IMG/VR virus record: IMGVR_UViG_3300020378_000034
Location: 1-28,435 of that record
Strand: one strand, 5' to 3'
Length of the DNA: 28,435 nucleotides
Origin: a virus
Positions 13,976 through 22,003 of the stretch are shown in pieces. Numbering within the stretch: position 1 is the first letter of the stretch; each line of letters begins with the position of its first letter. The notes under the pieces were generated by a model. The model made no database searches. It saw only the letters and a program-made list of their open reading frames with translations, and was not told the DNA's origin. The position numbers and the translations under genes were made by a program.

Positions 13976-14221
13976 GACGTTTTTTTGAATTTCGTCTAAT
14001 TCTCTGAGTTTTTTGTTTATAATATCTACTCTGTTAGGCCAGTAGATATAATCTTTGTCTGAATCTTTTGCAAGATTCTCTAACAGTGGTCTTACGAAAT
14101 TATCGAGTTTCTCTATTACTTCTGTTGCAGTAGTAGTCTTCTCTACAATCTTTGTATCTACGGTTGCAAGTTCCTCTGCATCCATAGCTGTAAAACCGAA
14201 ATCGTTGTATTCTATACTCAT
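13973..14221 (-). CDS. Small conserved phage protein (MSIEYNDFGFTAMDAEEL...)
   Basis: 82 residues. The start MSIEYNDFGFTAMDAEEL and the end 'DKDYIYWPNRVDIINKKLRE' match a small protein I recall from marine T4-like phages; function unknown. Between them is a helical stretch. An ACTAAATA late-type box ends exactly 5 bases before the ATG and no Shine-Dalgarno is present, so this is probably a late, leaderless message. Confidence 0.7.
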   Translation of the reverse strand: MSIEYNDFGFTAMDAEELATVDTKIVEKTTTATEVIEKLDNFVRPLLENLAKDSDKDYIYWPNRVDIINKKLRELDEIQKNV

Positions 14222-14225
14222 ACTA

Positions 14226-14804
14226 TTATTTAGTAAATCTTTCTATGTCTTTTAAAGATTCTTTGTCACTTTGCACTTCTTGGTAGTTTGCAAATGCTTG
14301 AATCGTTAATTCAGGAATTTCTATATCAGGATAACTGGTAATTAGATAATGAACTACACCCGATATACTTTGCCATGAAAGACTAGGTAAATCTTCGTGT
14401 TCTATGAGTCCTAGATTGATTGTAGTGAGTTTATATTGTTTATCTGAGTTGTAGGTCAAGTTATTAGATAAATGGTTTAGAGAGGACTTCTGAGACCCGT
14501 AGAGGTGTCCCTTAGATATGTTTGGTTGACTTGCACGACTAGAAAAATTTATTATCATTTTACTACTATCATGTTTCCACGCACGGTGACCTATTTCTAA
14601 AATCTTTGTTTGGTCAAAGTCCTGATGTGCAAAATTAATCAACACGTCAACCTTATCCCACATCCACCAGTTTAAGTCGTTGACTATAATATCTTCTATA
14701 CGACTTGGAAACACTTCAATAGAGTTTCCTTGATATGGACTTGCTTCTAGTGTATCTTTTATATTCTTTGCAAGACCACTACTTCCTGTTATTGCTACTT
14801 TCAT
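14226..14804 (-). CDS. NAD(P)-dependent short-chain dehydrogenase/epimerase-like protein
   Basis: 192 residues. MKVAITGSSGLAKNI (TGxxG(L/I)xxxI, 6-14) is the dinucleotide-binding loop of SDR proteins, 'DVLINFAHQDFDQTKILEIG' corresponds to the NNA/NFA segment, INFSSRAS carries the active-site serine, and YGSQK (Tyr102, Lys106) is the YxxxK catalytic pair. It is shorter than usual extended SDRs (about 300), so it may be a classical or trimmed form. The likely reaction is oxidation/reduction or epimerisation of a sugar nucleotide or base. It overlaps the radical SAM gene by 26 bases. Confidence 0.75.
   Translation of the reverse strand: MKVAITGSSGLAKNIKDTLEASPYQGNSIEVFPSRIEDIIVNDLNWWMWDKVDVLINFAHQDFDQTKILEIGHRAWKHDSSKMIINFSSRASQPNISKGHLYGSQKSSLNHLSNNLTYNSDKQYKLTTINLGLIEHEDLPSLSWQSISGVVHYLITSYPDIEIPELTIQAFANYQEVQSDKESLKDIERFTK
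14227..14234 (-). promoter_or_regulatory. Late promoter box ACTAAATA, 5 bases before an ATG
   Basis: Minus strand: ACTAAATA ATAGT ATG. Matches the T4 late consensus at 6 of 8 positions and has the same 5-base gap as the boxes at 2525, 2971, 21112 and 24188. It lies within the last codons of the SDR gene. Confidence 0.55.
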
Positions 14805-15705
14805 AATATTCCTTAACTATATCAAAAGACGGTTTTCCAAATAGTGAACCGTCTACACTACACTTATTACACGGTGAATGACTACGGTCTCCTCGCATAA
14901 GTTTTTTTCGTATCTTTGCCATAGGTTTACTAAACCAAACGTCATGTAGGGATTGTTGCAGTAAGTTTCCAACAACGTGTTCTCTTCCCCAGTCATTAGA
15001 ACAGAATAATACGTCTCCGTTCCAATCGACAAACATTTTGTAGAAGGGATAATGGCAAGGCTTACCCCTAAGACTAGTAATATCAGTTTCTTCAACACCG
15101 ACCCAATCAATGACACCACTCCTATTATTTAAAATCAATCCATGTTTCTCGAAGTCACCCCAGTGCATTCGATACTTGTAACTATCTTCTCTAATCCTCG
15201 CATTTGCCATTATAGTGTCGAAGTGTTCCATTTGTTCGATACCATCATACAAATTTATATACAACAAATCTAATCCTGCACGATACAATTTAACAACATA
15301 ATCTTCGTCTAACTTATCTCCGTTAGTATTACACTCAATGGTTGCTTGTGGTAATTCAAATCTAAATGCCTTTATAATCTCAGGGAACTTAGGATTGAGT
15401 AGATTCTCTCCAAATCCACTAAAAGATATTTTACCATCGTATCCAACTTCCCCTAACTGTTCTGCAATTCTTTCTGCACCTAAAACTGTTAAGTGTAAAT
15501 TCCTATTAGGAAAAACTGCAGGGTCATGTCTTGGACAAAACACACACGTCCTGTTACATAACTCTGTAGTGTTAACCTCGACTGTAAGAATCGAGTCTAA
15601 GGGTTTGAGTTTTTCTTTCTTTGACCAGTGTTTCTTTTCCTGTTCTTTTCTATGTTCTAAGAAGTCGTATTGGTCAACTGCAACTATTGGAATATTACGA
15701 GACAT
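14779..15705 (-). CDS. Radical SAM protein with SPASM-like C-terminal cluster domain
   Basis: 308 residues from the ATG at 15705 (a TTG lies two codons upstream). VEVNTTELCNRTCVFCPRHD carries the CxxxCxxC motif (Cys50, Cys54, Cys57) that binds the 4Fe-4S cluster for S-adenosylmethionine cleavage; ISFSGFGENLLNP is the GGE-like SAM site. The C-terminal part has GKPCHYPFYKMFVDWNGDVL, FCSNDWGRE and SPCNKCSVDG, the spaced cysteines of a SPASM/Twitch auxiliary cluster. Such enzymes modify peptides, sugars or cofactors. Neighbours are an SDR, a ParB-like protein and a methyltransferase; together they could be a small modification pathway, but the substrate cannot be read. Confidence 0.85.
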   Translation of the reverse strand: MSRNIPIVAVDQYDFLEHRKEQEKKHWSKKEKLKPLDSILTVEVNTTELCNRTCVFCPRHDPAVFPNRNLHLTVLGAERIAEQLGEVGYDGKISFSGFGENLLNPKFPEIIKAFRFELPQATIECNTNGDKLDEDYVVKLYRAGLDLLYINLYDGIEQMEHFDTIMANARIREDSYKYRMHWGDFEKHGLILNNRSGVIDWVGVEETDITSLRGKPCHYPFYKMFVDWNGDVLFCSNDWGREHVVGNLLQQSLHDVWFSKPMAKIRKKLMRGDRSHSPCNKCSVDGSLFGKPSFDIVKEYYESSNNRK

Positions 15706-16132
15706 GGTCAACTCTGATATGACGTTCCTCAGTCTCTGTTTCCTTTACATAGGTATAAACTATTTCGTCACCTTCTTTAAACTCAGTTTGGTCTTTTGGT
15801 ATACAGACGAATTGTGCATCGTCATTCACGTCCAACATATTAGACCTTGGGTCACCTTTTGGTTTCCAAAGAAAACAGGTTAGTTCACCTTGTGTATTTT
15901 CGTCACCAAAGGAACTGAATTTTATTGAACCATTTTTTTCGGAATAGAATACGGTCTCACCGTTATAGTGAGAACCTATTCTTAGTGTATGGTCTTGGGG
16001 TAAATCAAAACGAAGAACTGTATGTTCAGTTCCGTAAAAGAAATCTTTGAGATTGTAAGCTACTTCGTCTAATCGTAAAGGTCTTACTACGGATTTAAAA
16101 GTACCCGCCGTCTCTCCTATCGTCATCACCAT
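15695..16132 (-). CDS. Unknown beta-rich protein
   Basis: 145 residues. It begins MVMTIGETAGTFKSVVRPLR and has many alternating strand segments such as 'HTVLRFDLPQDHTLRIGSHY' and CFLWKPKGDPRSNML, ending 'EGDEIVYTYVKETETEERHI'. The pattern suggests a beta-sandwich, perhaps structural, but I do not recognise it. It overlaps the 471-aa acidic gene by 38 bases upstream and the radical SAM gene downstream. Confidence 0.55.
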   Translation of the reverse strand: MVMTIGETAGTFKSVVRPLRLDEVAYNLKDFFYGTEHTVLRFDLPQDHTLRIGSHYNGETVFYSEKNGSIKFSSFGDENTQGELTCFLWKPKGDPRSNMLDVNDDAQFVCIPKDQTEFKEGDEIVYTYVKETETEERHIRVDHVS

Positions 16133-17510
16133 CTATTTGTTCCTCTGTCGCAGATACAAAGTCATCTTCACCTGTCAACTCTTCAATGAGTGCATTTGCT
16201 TGTGTTTCGAATGTATCAATCATTCTAGGTTTAGTTAATTTACTGTCAACCTCAAAAGATAAATTAGATGCAGATTGTAGAATTTCCTTCTTAGTCATTT
16301 TTTCTAAATCTTGTCTATTAGGAATAACAACTTCTTCGAATTCTTCTTCTTGTTGTAGGTCTTCTTCTTCAGCGAAGGATTTAATGTTTTCTCTTTCTAT
16401 GAATACACCGTCTGCAAGATGTTCCTTAGTTACACTAGGTGCATTAGAAGATGTAATTACTGGTGCAGAACTTTCAACCTTTTCTACTCCTTCCATTTCT
16501 TCAATGGTTGGTTCAGATTTATCATAACCAATATCAAGTGTAGGTTCTTCCCACTCTTCTTCGAACTTCTCTTGTTCCTCTTCTTCAGTCATGTTGTCAA
16601 TCTCTTCAACTTCTGCAACTCTATCAACTTCTTCTAAGAATGATTCAGTGTCTGTTCCTGAGATTAACCCACCTGCAACTTGTGGTGGAATATCTTCTTC
16701 TTTTTCAGGGACGGGAATATAATTCTCTTCTTCCCATTCTTTGAATGACTTCTTAGTTTCGTCAATTTTTTTCTGAAGTTCTTCGTCATGGGTTACAACT
16801 TTTGGAAAGTCTTCTTCTTTAATACCATTCGAACCTTCATCGATTTCGTCAACTGGATTCATCATTCTCGCAAGTTTGAATGCACCACTTACGTCACCTT
16901 TTGGTTTTTCTTCTACTGGTGAACCGTTTGCATCCCAACCAACTGCCTCTCTAGATTCCTGCATAAGTCTGTTCACTTCTGCTTGTTCTGATGCACTTAG
17001 TGTATCTCTTGTCTGACCTTCTTTCAGTCCAACAATCCCGTCTCCGTCTAAGTCGATATTGATACCATGTGATTTAAGAACTGCTTCCATTTGTGCAGCT
17101 CTATTCATTTGGTGTTGTAGATTATCTTCAGTTCTCTTTCTCAATAATCTTTCGTCTTCAATCTGAGTATCTTTTTCTGCGAGGACTTGTTGTCTTTCTT
17201 GTTCTTGTTGAATCAATAAATTCTGTTGTGCAATCTCCATGTCCTTTTGTGCATTCGTAACTGTAGTTTGATAATCTATAAGTCCTTTGTTAACTTCTTC
17301 ACGAATAGAAATAATTGCATCTAGTTCTTCTAGTTTAATTAAACCTTTCGTCAAAAGTATCTGCATAGAAGCGACAACTGCTTCTGCACTCGCAGGAGTC
17401 AGTCCGACTTTAAAATCTTTTACTCTGTTTTGAATTCGTTCGATTTCTGTAGGTTCAGGAACAGAAAGTTCCTGCTCGAACGCAGTAGGTTGGTTGTCAT
17501 GGTTTTCCAT
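16095..17510 (-). CDS. Large acidic coiled-coil protein with DxDxDG loop and SAP/HeH-like end
   Basis: 471 residues, strongly acidic. Residues about 85-145 are a Gln/Glu-rich coiled coil (AQKDMEIAQQNLLIQQEQER). Residues 150-165 (HGINIDLDGDGIVGLKEG) carry a DxDxDG calcium-loop motif. The middle is low-complexity Glu-rich. Near residues 402-435, 'LEKMTKKEILQSASNLSFEV' then DSKLTKPRMIDTF looks like a HeH/SAP/LEM-type helix-turn-helix fold that often binds DNA or proteins. A late box lies about 105 bases upstream with a leader carrying a GAGAGG ribosome site. A virion-associated or scaffold-like role fits, but is not shown. Confidence 0.6.
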   Translation of the reverse strand: MENHDNQPTAFEQELSVPEPTEIERIQNRVKDFKVGLTPASAEAVVASMQILLTKGLIKLEELDAIISIREEVNKGLIDYQTTVTNAQKDMEIAQQNLLIQQEQERQQVLAEKDTQIEDERLLRKRTEDNLQHQMNRAAQMEAVLKSHGINIDLDGDGIVGLKEGQTRDTLSASEQAEVNRLMQESREAVGWDANGSPVEEKPKGDVSGAFKLARMMNPVDEIDEGSNGIKEEDFPKVVTHDEELQKKIDETKKSFKEWEEENYIPVPEKEEDIPPQVAGGLISGTDTESFLEEVDRVAEVEEIDNMTEEEEQEKFEEEWEEPTLDIGYDKSEPTIEEMEGVEKVESSAPVITSSNAPSVTKEHLADGVFIERENIKSFAEEEDLQQEEEFEEVVIPNRQDLEKMTKKEILQSASNLSFEVDSKLTKPRMIDTFETQANALIEELTGEDDFVSATEEQIDGDDDRRDGGYF

Positions 17511-17616
17511 ATTTTATATCCTCTCAACTCCATGGAGCGGGATGCGACTATTGAAGTTATTTGACCTTTAAAACTAAAGACCCAGTTGTCTATGTATAGT
17601 CTCGACCCACTAGAAG

Positions 17617-17624
17617 TATTTATT
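17617..17624 (-). promoter_or_regulatory. Late promoter box AATAAATA with a 100-base leader
   Basis: Minus strand: AATAAATACTTCT, overlapping the stop of the 171-aa gene. It matches the late box at 7 of 8 positions. Transcription would begin near 17611, leaving about 100 bases before the 471-aa gene, in contrast to the 5-base boxes elsewhere. The leader (17511-17611) ends in GAGAGGATATAAAATATG, which holds a normal ribosome site. Confidence 0.5.
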
Positions 17625-18138
17625 AAACGTTAATGTCTGAAAACGCATTTACAGCGATTTCTTTAGTGATATTTTTGAACGGCCACTTACCGTCTTTTAC
17701 TAGGTCAATTAGTTCTGCTTCCTTTTGAGGAATACCCTCTAACATACCTATCCACATATTCTCCCTCTTAACTACAGGGATTTGTTCTGTAACGAAATAC
17801 TTGAACAACTTGAACTCGAACCTTAAAGAAGTTTCTGCAAGGTCTGTTGCAGGTGCTTCGTTTTTACCATAAGGTGTTTTACCTTCAGGTAATGTCGAAT
17901 TAATGTTCTTATCAAATACCCATTGAAGAATTGGTTTTACTGCACCATTCTTTTCATTGAATACTTGTAGACCCTGCACTGCAAGTTCAGGTGTTTCTTC
18001 TGCAACAATGTTTGCTTGACAAAATATCTCATAAACATCTGCATTGTTCATTAGTTCCTTTCTTTCAGTCACTAATTCCATAAGTGGTTTATTAGGAGCT
18101 CCTTTTGGTCTCCCTCTCCCTCTTTTTTTCTCTGTCAT
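17623..18138 (-). CDS. Conserved phage protein with AT-hook-like N-terminus (DUF6433-type)
   Basis: 171 residues. The N-terminus MTEKKRGRGRPKGAPNKPLM holds an AT-hook-like GRGRPKG that may bind the minor groove of AT-rich DNA. The rest, VFNEKNGAVKPILQWVFDKN, TLPEGKTPYGKNEAPATDLA, 'ETSLRFEFKLFKYFVTEQIP' and KDGKWPFKNITKEIAVNAF, closely fits a family I recall as DUF6433 in cyanophages and other marine T4-like phages. Function unknown. It overlaps the RNase H gene by 4 bases. Confidence 0.75.
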   Translation of the reverse strand: MTEKKRGRGRPKGAPNKPLMELVTERKELMNNADVYEIFCQANIVAEETPELAVQGLQVFNEKNGAVKPILQWVFDKNINSTLPEGKTPYGKNEAPATDLAETSLRFEFKLFKYFVTEQIPVVKRENMWIGMLEGIPQKEAELIDLVKDGKWPFKNITKEIAVNAFSDINV

Positions 18139-18971
18139 AATGTAAAGTCCTCTACATGATTTAATAACTCGTTTAACCTATGTGTTCTTAGATAATCAAA
18201 TACTTTACCTTTTACAGGTATTGCATTTTCATACTCTTGTAGAATTATATCCTCTAAATCTTTAGGGATAAACTCTAGGTCAATTAGAGTTTGATTTCTT
18301 AAATAATTACGATAGTATTTATCGTCCTTTTCAATGGTCATTCTGAGATAAGATTCTTTGATACCTTTTCTCAAAGGTGTTTGTCTTATACCTTCTGCAA
18401 AACAATCATCATTAGACAATATGTTTGGTATACCATCTGACTTGTCCCCAGTTAATATATGTTCCTTTAAAAACATATCGGGGTCTTCACAAGTTATTAA
18501 TTTATTTAGGTTAGGACTCCACTGTTTCACATAATCATATTTGTGTAGTTGTTGAAAGTCCTTGTCTCCACTGATAATCATTACTGGTTCTGTTGCGTGT
18601 TTTACAAGTATCGCAATAATATCATCAGCTTCACACTTCTCTACATTCATATATCTGTAGGGAAAGTTTTCTTTAATTTCTTCTTTTACTTTATTGAGTG
18701 TTTGAAATAACATACCCCAATCTAAATCCGATGCATCTCTTGTCTTCTTACGATTTGCTTTATACAGAGGCATAAAGTCACGTCTCCAAGTGTTTGGTGC
18801 ATCAGTACATAAAACTATTTCACCATATTCAGGTGCATATCTCTTCTGATAGTTTCTTACTGAGTTGAGAATCATATGACGAAGTAAATCTTCCGATACT
18901 TCACCGTCATTCATTTTTAATTGTGCCATGAGACCTGCAATTATGGTCTGCGTAAAATCTATTAGTATCAT
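18135..18971 (-). CDS. rnh: T4 RNase H-like 5'-3' exonuclease (FEN family)
   Basis: 278 residues (T4 RNase H is 305). Acidic metal-binding residues are at the expected places: Asp5 (MILIDFTQT), Asp57 (VLCTDAPN), Glu114/Asp116/Asp117 (EKCEADDIIAIL), Asp136/Asp138 (ISGDKDFQQL) and the Asp176/Asp179 pair in the helix-hairpin-helix GDKSDGIPN. R63-R64-D and YKANRKKTR fit the substrate-gripping region. It removes RNA primers of lagging-strand fragments together with gp32, whose gene lies downstream. Overlaps of 4 bases on both sides show tight coupling. Confidence 0.9.
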   Translation of the reverse strand: MILIDFTQTIIAGLMAQLKMNDGEVSEDLLRHMILNSVRNYQKRYAPEYGEIVLCTDAPNTWRRDFMPLYKANRKKTRDASDLDWGMLFQTLNKVKEEIKENFPYRYMNVEKCEADDIIAILVKHATEPVMIISGDKDFQQLHKYDYVKQWSPNLNKLITCEDPDMFLKEHILTGDKSDGIPNILSNDDCFAEGIRQTPLRKGIKESYLRMTIEKDDKYYRNYLRNQTLIDLEFIPKDLEDIILQEYENAIPVKGKVFDYLRTHRLNELLNHVEDFTL

Positions 18972-19678
18972 TTAATCACTTTTATCAATAATGTATTTTT
19001 TGTCGGTAAATCGTTTCCTTCTTTTAATTTAGACCTTGGAATCTCGTCCATAAATTTAGAAGCAATTATATTACCACCTTCTACTAGTCTATCAAGTAAC
19101 TTCAAATCTGTCAAGGTCTTTTCTACACATTCGTCATATCCAGTAATGCGAGAACCTCTTGCAGATAAATGTCCTTCGAACTTTGTGAGTTTTTTACTTG
19201 AAGTGTTATAGGTGAATAACATTCTTGCACGAGGTATTTCTACAGGGTCTATTGATTTATATTTTTTCCATTCGTCCAAGTAAGTAATTTTCTTTACTAC
19301 TTGTGCAGGTGTTTTGATTCTAGGTTTACGCACTGGTTTATATTCGTCACAATATTTTTCAATATCCTTTTCTATTCCGTCTAGGAATTTAAGTGCGTAC
19401 TTCTTTTGAGTCTTGTTGAGAAATGAATATGCTTCTTCGAGTTGTTCACAACCTTCTTCATTCTTTATTTCATATTGCGTATCATGTGTCCAACCTTTCA
19501 TGTATTGAACCACACGACTACTGTAACCTAATTGTCGAAGATACTTGTACATGGAAAAAGGATTCTTCTTCCTATCCATAACTTTATCTATTTCAAGTTC
19601 AACAGGGTCTAAGGCATTTAGAGCCTTTAACCTCATTCTTTCTTGAATTGATATTTTTTGGGTACTAGTTTTATTCAT
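18968..19678 (-). CDS. Unknown protein next to RNase H
   Basis: 236 residues, basic. Segments: 'NPFSMYKYLRQLGYSSRVVQ' then YMKGWTHDTQYEIKN, a helical region with KKYALKFLDGIEKDIEKY, 'YLDEWKKYKSIDPVEIPRAR' and MLFTYNTSSKKLTKFEGHLS, ending LLIKVIK. The MLFTYNTSSKKLTKF strand pair is reminiscent of a conserved protein in marine T4-like phages, but I know no function. A sigma70 promoter (19686-19715) ends 7 bases before the ATG, and no Shine-Dalgarno is visible, so the early transcript may also be leaderless. Confidence 0.65.
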   Translation of the reverse strand: MNKTSTQKISIQERMRLKALNALDPVELEIDKVMDRKKNPFSMYKYLRQLGYSSRVVQYMKGWTHDTQYEIKNEEGCEQLEEAYSFLNKTQKKYALKFLDGIEKDIEKYCDEYKPVRKPRIKTPAQVVKKITYLDEWKKYKSIDPVEIPRARMLFTYNTSSKKLTKFEGHLSARGSRITGYDECVEKTLTDLKLLDRLVEGGNIIASKFMDEIPRSKLKEGNDLPTKNTLLIKVIK

Positions 19679-19685
19679 AACAAAG

Positions 19686-19715
19686 ATTATATATAAAAAT
19701 CTAGGTCACTGTCAA
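19686..19715 (-). promoter_or_regulatory. Early sigma70 promoter (TTGACA-N18-TATAAT), perfect boxes
   Basis: Minus strand: TTGACA (19710-19715), 18-base spacer, TATAAT (19686-19691), both perfect. The likely start point, 7 bases after the -10, is the A of the ATG at 19678. It overlaps the last codons of the RimK-like gene and opens the RNase H operon. Confidence 0.75.
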
Positions 19716-21106
19716 GAGTTTTCGTTAGTTTCGTCTGATTTATTTGTCAACATAAATTTTCGTTGAGGGTTAATCATGACATTTGCACGTCCCATTAAAT
19801 CACGATTCACTAGGAATGGAATTGCGATACGTTGGTCTAGTGACACTTCAACATCTTTATAAGTAGTGTTCAAGAATTCTACGTCAATCAAAACAACTGG
19901 TCTTGTCTCTGCAGGTTTCTTTAGTGTAACTTTTCTATGTAATGGTTTAGTATGTTTCTTACCATTGTAAGTCCATGATACAGATTTACCCTGAACCTTT
20001 ACGTCTTCTGCGTGAAGTGAACATACTGTAGTTGAGTTACCAGTATCTAACTTCCCAGTCATTTCTTGTCCGTCCACTGTAAACGTTTCTAACACTCCAC
20101 ATTGTTTAGGTTCCTTTCTCCATATCTCTCTATCGAAATAAAGTTTAAGAACCATTTTAGTAATGTCCTCTTCGATTGCCTCTGAGATTGCTTTACTTCC
20201 TGCACTATGATTCACCTCTAGAATATAAGGTGATTGTTTAACACGATTCTTTGCAGGAATAAAATCAACACCAACCCACTGACCGTTTACACCTTTTGCA
20301 GCCTTCAGACATTCTTCTTTTTCCAGTTCAGTCATTTCAATCAACTCAACCTTTGCACCTTGTGATGCATTACTTCTAAAGTCGTCTGTAATTTTATTAC
20401 GTTTCATTGCACCAACGATTTCACGATTTACGATTACACACCTTACGTCATAATCAGACTCAATATATTCTTGTAATAGAATATCGGTGTAAGGGTCAAT
20501 CTTATAAATCAGTGAGACCTGAGATTGTAGTGAACGTTCGGTTTCAATTAGAATCACACCAACACCTTTTGAACCACTAAGTGTTTTAAGTACCATTGGA
20601 AATTTGTTATCGAGTGCTTCGTGAGCATCGTCAACAGCTTCGGGTGAATCATTTGGAATCAAAACTGTACGAGGTTGGTTCATTCCGATTTCCTGTAGAC
20701 GGAGATAAGTTCGGAACTTATCACAGCACACTTCAATACACTCCCTAGTGTTATTACATGGAATACCGTATCTCTCAATCTGAGAAATCAAATCCATGTA
20801 AGAATCTTTTCTAGTAACGTCACCACGAATGAACACTATAGTGTCTTCGTCCATTTCAAATCCTTTCTCGTCACCTTCGTTGTGAATTGTAACAATCTGT
20901 TTGTCTTCGTCAAACTGAATGAATGCACCATTGATTCTACAGTTGTAAGTTGTGATACCTAACTTCTCTGCTTTCTGCGTGAGTTTAAATGAAGTTCCTG
21001 TCTTGGAAATTTTCTTTGGACGCTCAGCAAGTACGACCAGTCTGTACGGGTCTTCTCGTTTTGCAACGTCTTTTGCTTCTGTAATTATCTCGTTAAAGGA
21101 CTTCAT
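19712..21106 (-). CDS. RimK-like ATP-grasp ligase fused to a RimB-like aspartyl-protease-fold domain
   Basis: 464 residues from the ATG at 21106, just after the upstream gene's stop and 5 bases from a late box; an in-frame ATG at 21154 would overlap that gene. Residues about 120-330 are the ATP-grasp core: FPMVLKTLSGSKGVGVILIE (lysine and glycine loop), DILLQEYIESDYDVRCVIVN, 'WVGVDFIPAKNRVKQSPYIL' and EVNHSAGSKAISEA (metal-binding E and N). RimK adds glutamates to ribosomal protein S6. Residues about 345-455 hold KLDTGNSTTVCSLHA (Asp354-Thr-Gly) and end NPQRKFML, the RimK-associated protease-like domain (RimB/COG4067 type). The phage also encodes S21, so a ribosome target is attractive but unproven. 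Confidence 0.8.
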   Translation of the reverse strand: MKSFNEIITEAKDVAKREDPYRLVVLAERPKKISKTGTSFKLTQKAEKLGITTYNCRINGAFIQFDEDKQIVTIHNEGDEKGFEMDEDTIVFIRGDVTRKDSYMDLISQIERYGIPCNNTRECIEVCCDKFRTYLRLQEIGMNQPRTVLIPNDSPEAVDDAHEALDNKFPMVLKTLSGSKGVGVILIETERSLQSQVSLIYKIDPYTDILLQEYIESDYDVRCVIVNREIVGAMKRNKITDDFRSNASQGAKVELIEMTELEKEECLKAAKGVNGQWVGVDFIPAKNRVKQSPYILEVNHSAGSKAISEAIEEDITKMVLKLYFDREIWRKEPKQCGVLETFTVDGQEMTGKLDTGNSTTVCSLHAEDVKVQGKSVSWTYNGKKHTKPLHRKVTLKKPAETRPVVLIDVEFLNTTYKDVEVSLDQRIAIPFLVNRDLMGRANVMINPQRKFMLTNKSDETNENS

Positions 21107-21110
21107 TCTA

Positions 21111-21458
21111 CTATTTATGTTTTTCGTGCAATTTGACGAAATGTTCTGCATCAACTAACACGAGAGGTTTACTTCTATTACGTTTGATTACAACTAAAGG
21201 TTCATATCCTTTACAGTTGGATTCTGCTTGTTCATAGGCTTTCCAAACGTTAACTGCCTCTTGATTCTTGCATTCGATAGAGTAGGGGAACTGTTCTCTT
21301 GACTCACGTCCCATAATTATATCTTCACCCTGAGAACCCATAGGTCTTGATTCTAAATCGTCTTCGTTTAAATTAAGTCCTTCGATAAGAACTTTAGTAA
21401 ACCACTGTTGGAGTTTTCTTCCTTTTGCTTTTGCACTCGCAGTTTTCACTTTCTCCAA
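21111..21458 (-). CDS. PD-(D/E)XK endonuclease, Holliday-junction-resolvase-like
   Basis: 115 residues. KAKGRKLQQWFTKVLI is the N-terminal helix with the conserved Lys/Arg; RPMGSQGEDIIMG gives the first acidic pair (Glu45, Asp46); PYSIECKNQEAVNVWKAYEQ gives ExK (Glu62, Lys64) and a following Gln. The end PLVVIKRNRSKPLVLVDAEH is the last strand pair of small resolvase/VRR-type nucleases. It probably cuts branched DNA or nicks in recombination or packaging. It overlaps the IscA-like gene by 13 bases. Confidence 0.75.
   Translation of the reverse strand: MEKVKTASAKAKGRKLQQWFTKVLIEGLNLNEDDLESRPMGSQGEDIIMGRESREQFPYSIECKNQEAVNVWKAYEQAESNCKGYEPLVVIKRNRSKPLVLVDAEHFVKLHEKHK
21112..21119 (-). promoter_or_regulatory. 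Late promoter box CATAAATA, 5 bases before an ATG
   Basis: Minus strand: CATAAATA GTAGA ATG. Seven of eight match to TATAAATA. Same 5-base gap as at 2525, 2971, 14227 and 24188. It supports the ATG at 21106 as the start of the RimK-like gene. Confidence 0.6.
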
Positions 21459-22003
21459 TCCCTATATTTTTTTGATAAGTCGTTTGAAGAACTAGGGTCA
21501 TACTTTTTAACTTCAGATGGTTTAGGTTTAATCGTGATTGCATCGTCAAGGTGATGACTTATATCTATACCACCAAAATTTAATGTTTGTTCTTCTTCAC
21601 CTTCTGTCCATGGATTATTATATTCGTGGAAGAATCTAAAATTCATTTTAGGTTCCCAAACTTCTGCAGGGTCTTCATAAATCTCTTTAGGAAAATCAAG
21701 TGACTCACCACAACCACAAACGTCTTTGGTTTTACTATTATTAAATTGTATTTTCTGACCAATCCCTTCGTCAACTTCTATTAAGTCTATCTCACATTGG
21801 TCTAGATATTTTTTATCGTATTTTGAAATTAGAATAATGTACTTTCCATTTACTCTTATCTGATAATCTGTTTTTGCTGGTTCTCCCTTCTCCCAAATAT
21901 ATTCATAACCTGCACAACCTTTATTTGGTCTAACACCAAAACGAATCGTGTCAATTCCTGACTCTGCAATAAATTTATCAGCCTTCGGCGTTATGGTTAA
22001 CAT
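21446..22003 (-). CDS. IscA/HesB-type Fe-S carrier with extra C-terminal tail
   Basis: 185 residues. Residues 1-105 are the A-type carrier domain: FGVRPNKGCAGYEYIW with Cys30, 'IDLIEVDEGIGQKIQFNNSK' and DVCGCGESL with Cys96 and Cys98, the three cluster ligands of IscA/ErpA/HesB. These proteins hold and pass Fe-S clusters. HesB-like genes are known in marine T4-like phages. The last 80 residues ('EVWEPKMNFRFFHEYNNPWT' and the rest) are an addition not found in host IscA (about 107 aa). A radical SAM enzyme in the same window needs Fe-S clusters, so the two may be linked. Confidence 0.85.
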   Translation of the reverse strand: MLTITPKADKFIAESGIDTIRFGVRPNKGCAGYEYIWEKGEPAKTDYQIRVNGKYIILISKYDKKYLDQCEIDLIEVDEGIGQKIQFNNSKTKDVCGCGESLDFPKEIYEDPAEVWEPKMNFRFFHEYNNPWTEGEEEQTLNFGGIDISHHLDDAITIKPKPSEVKKYDPSSSNDLSKKYRDWRK

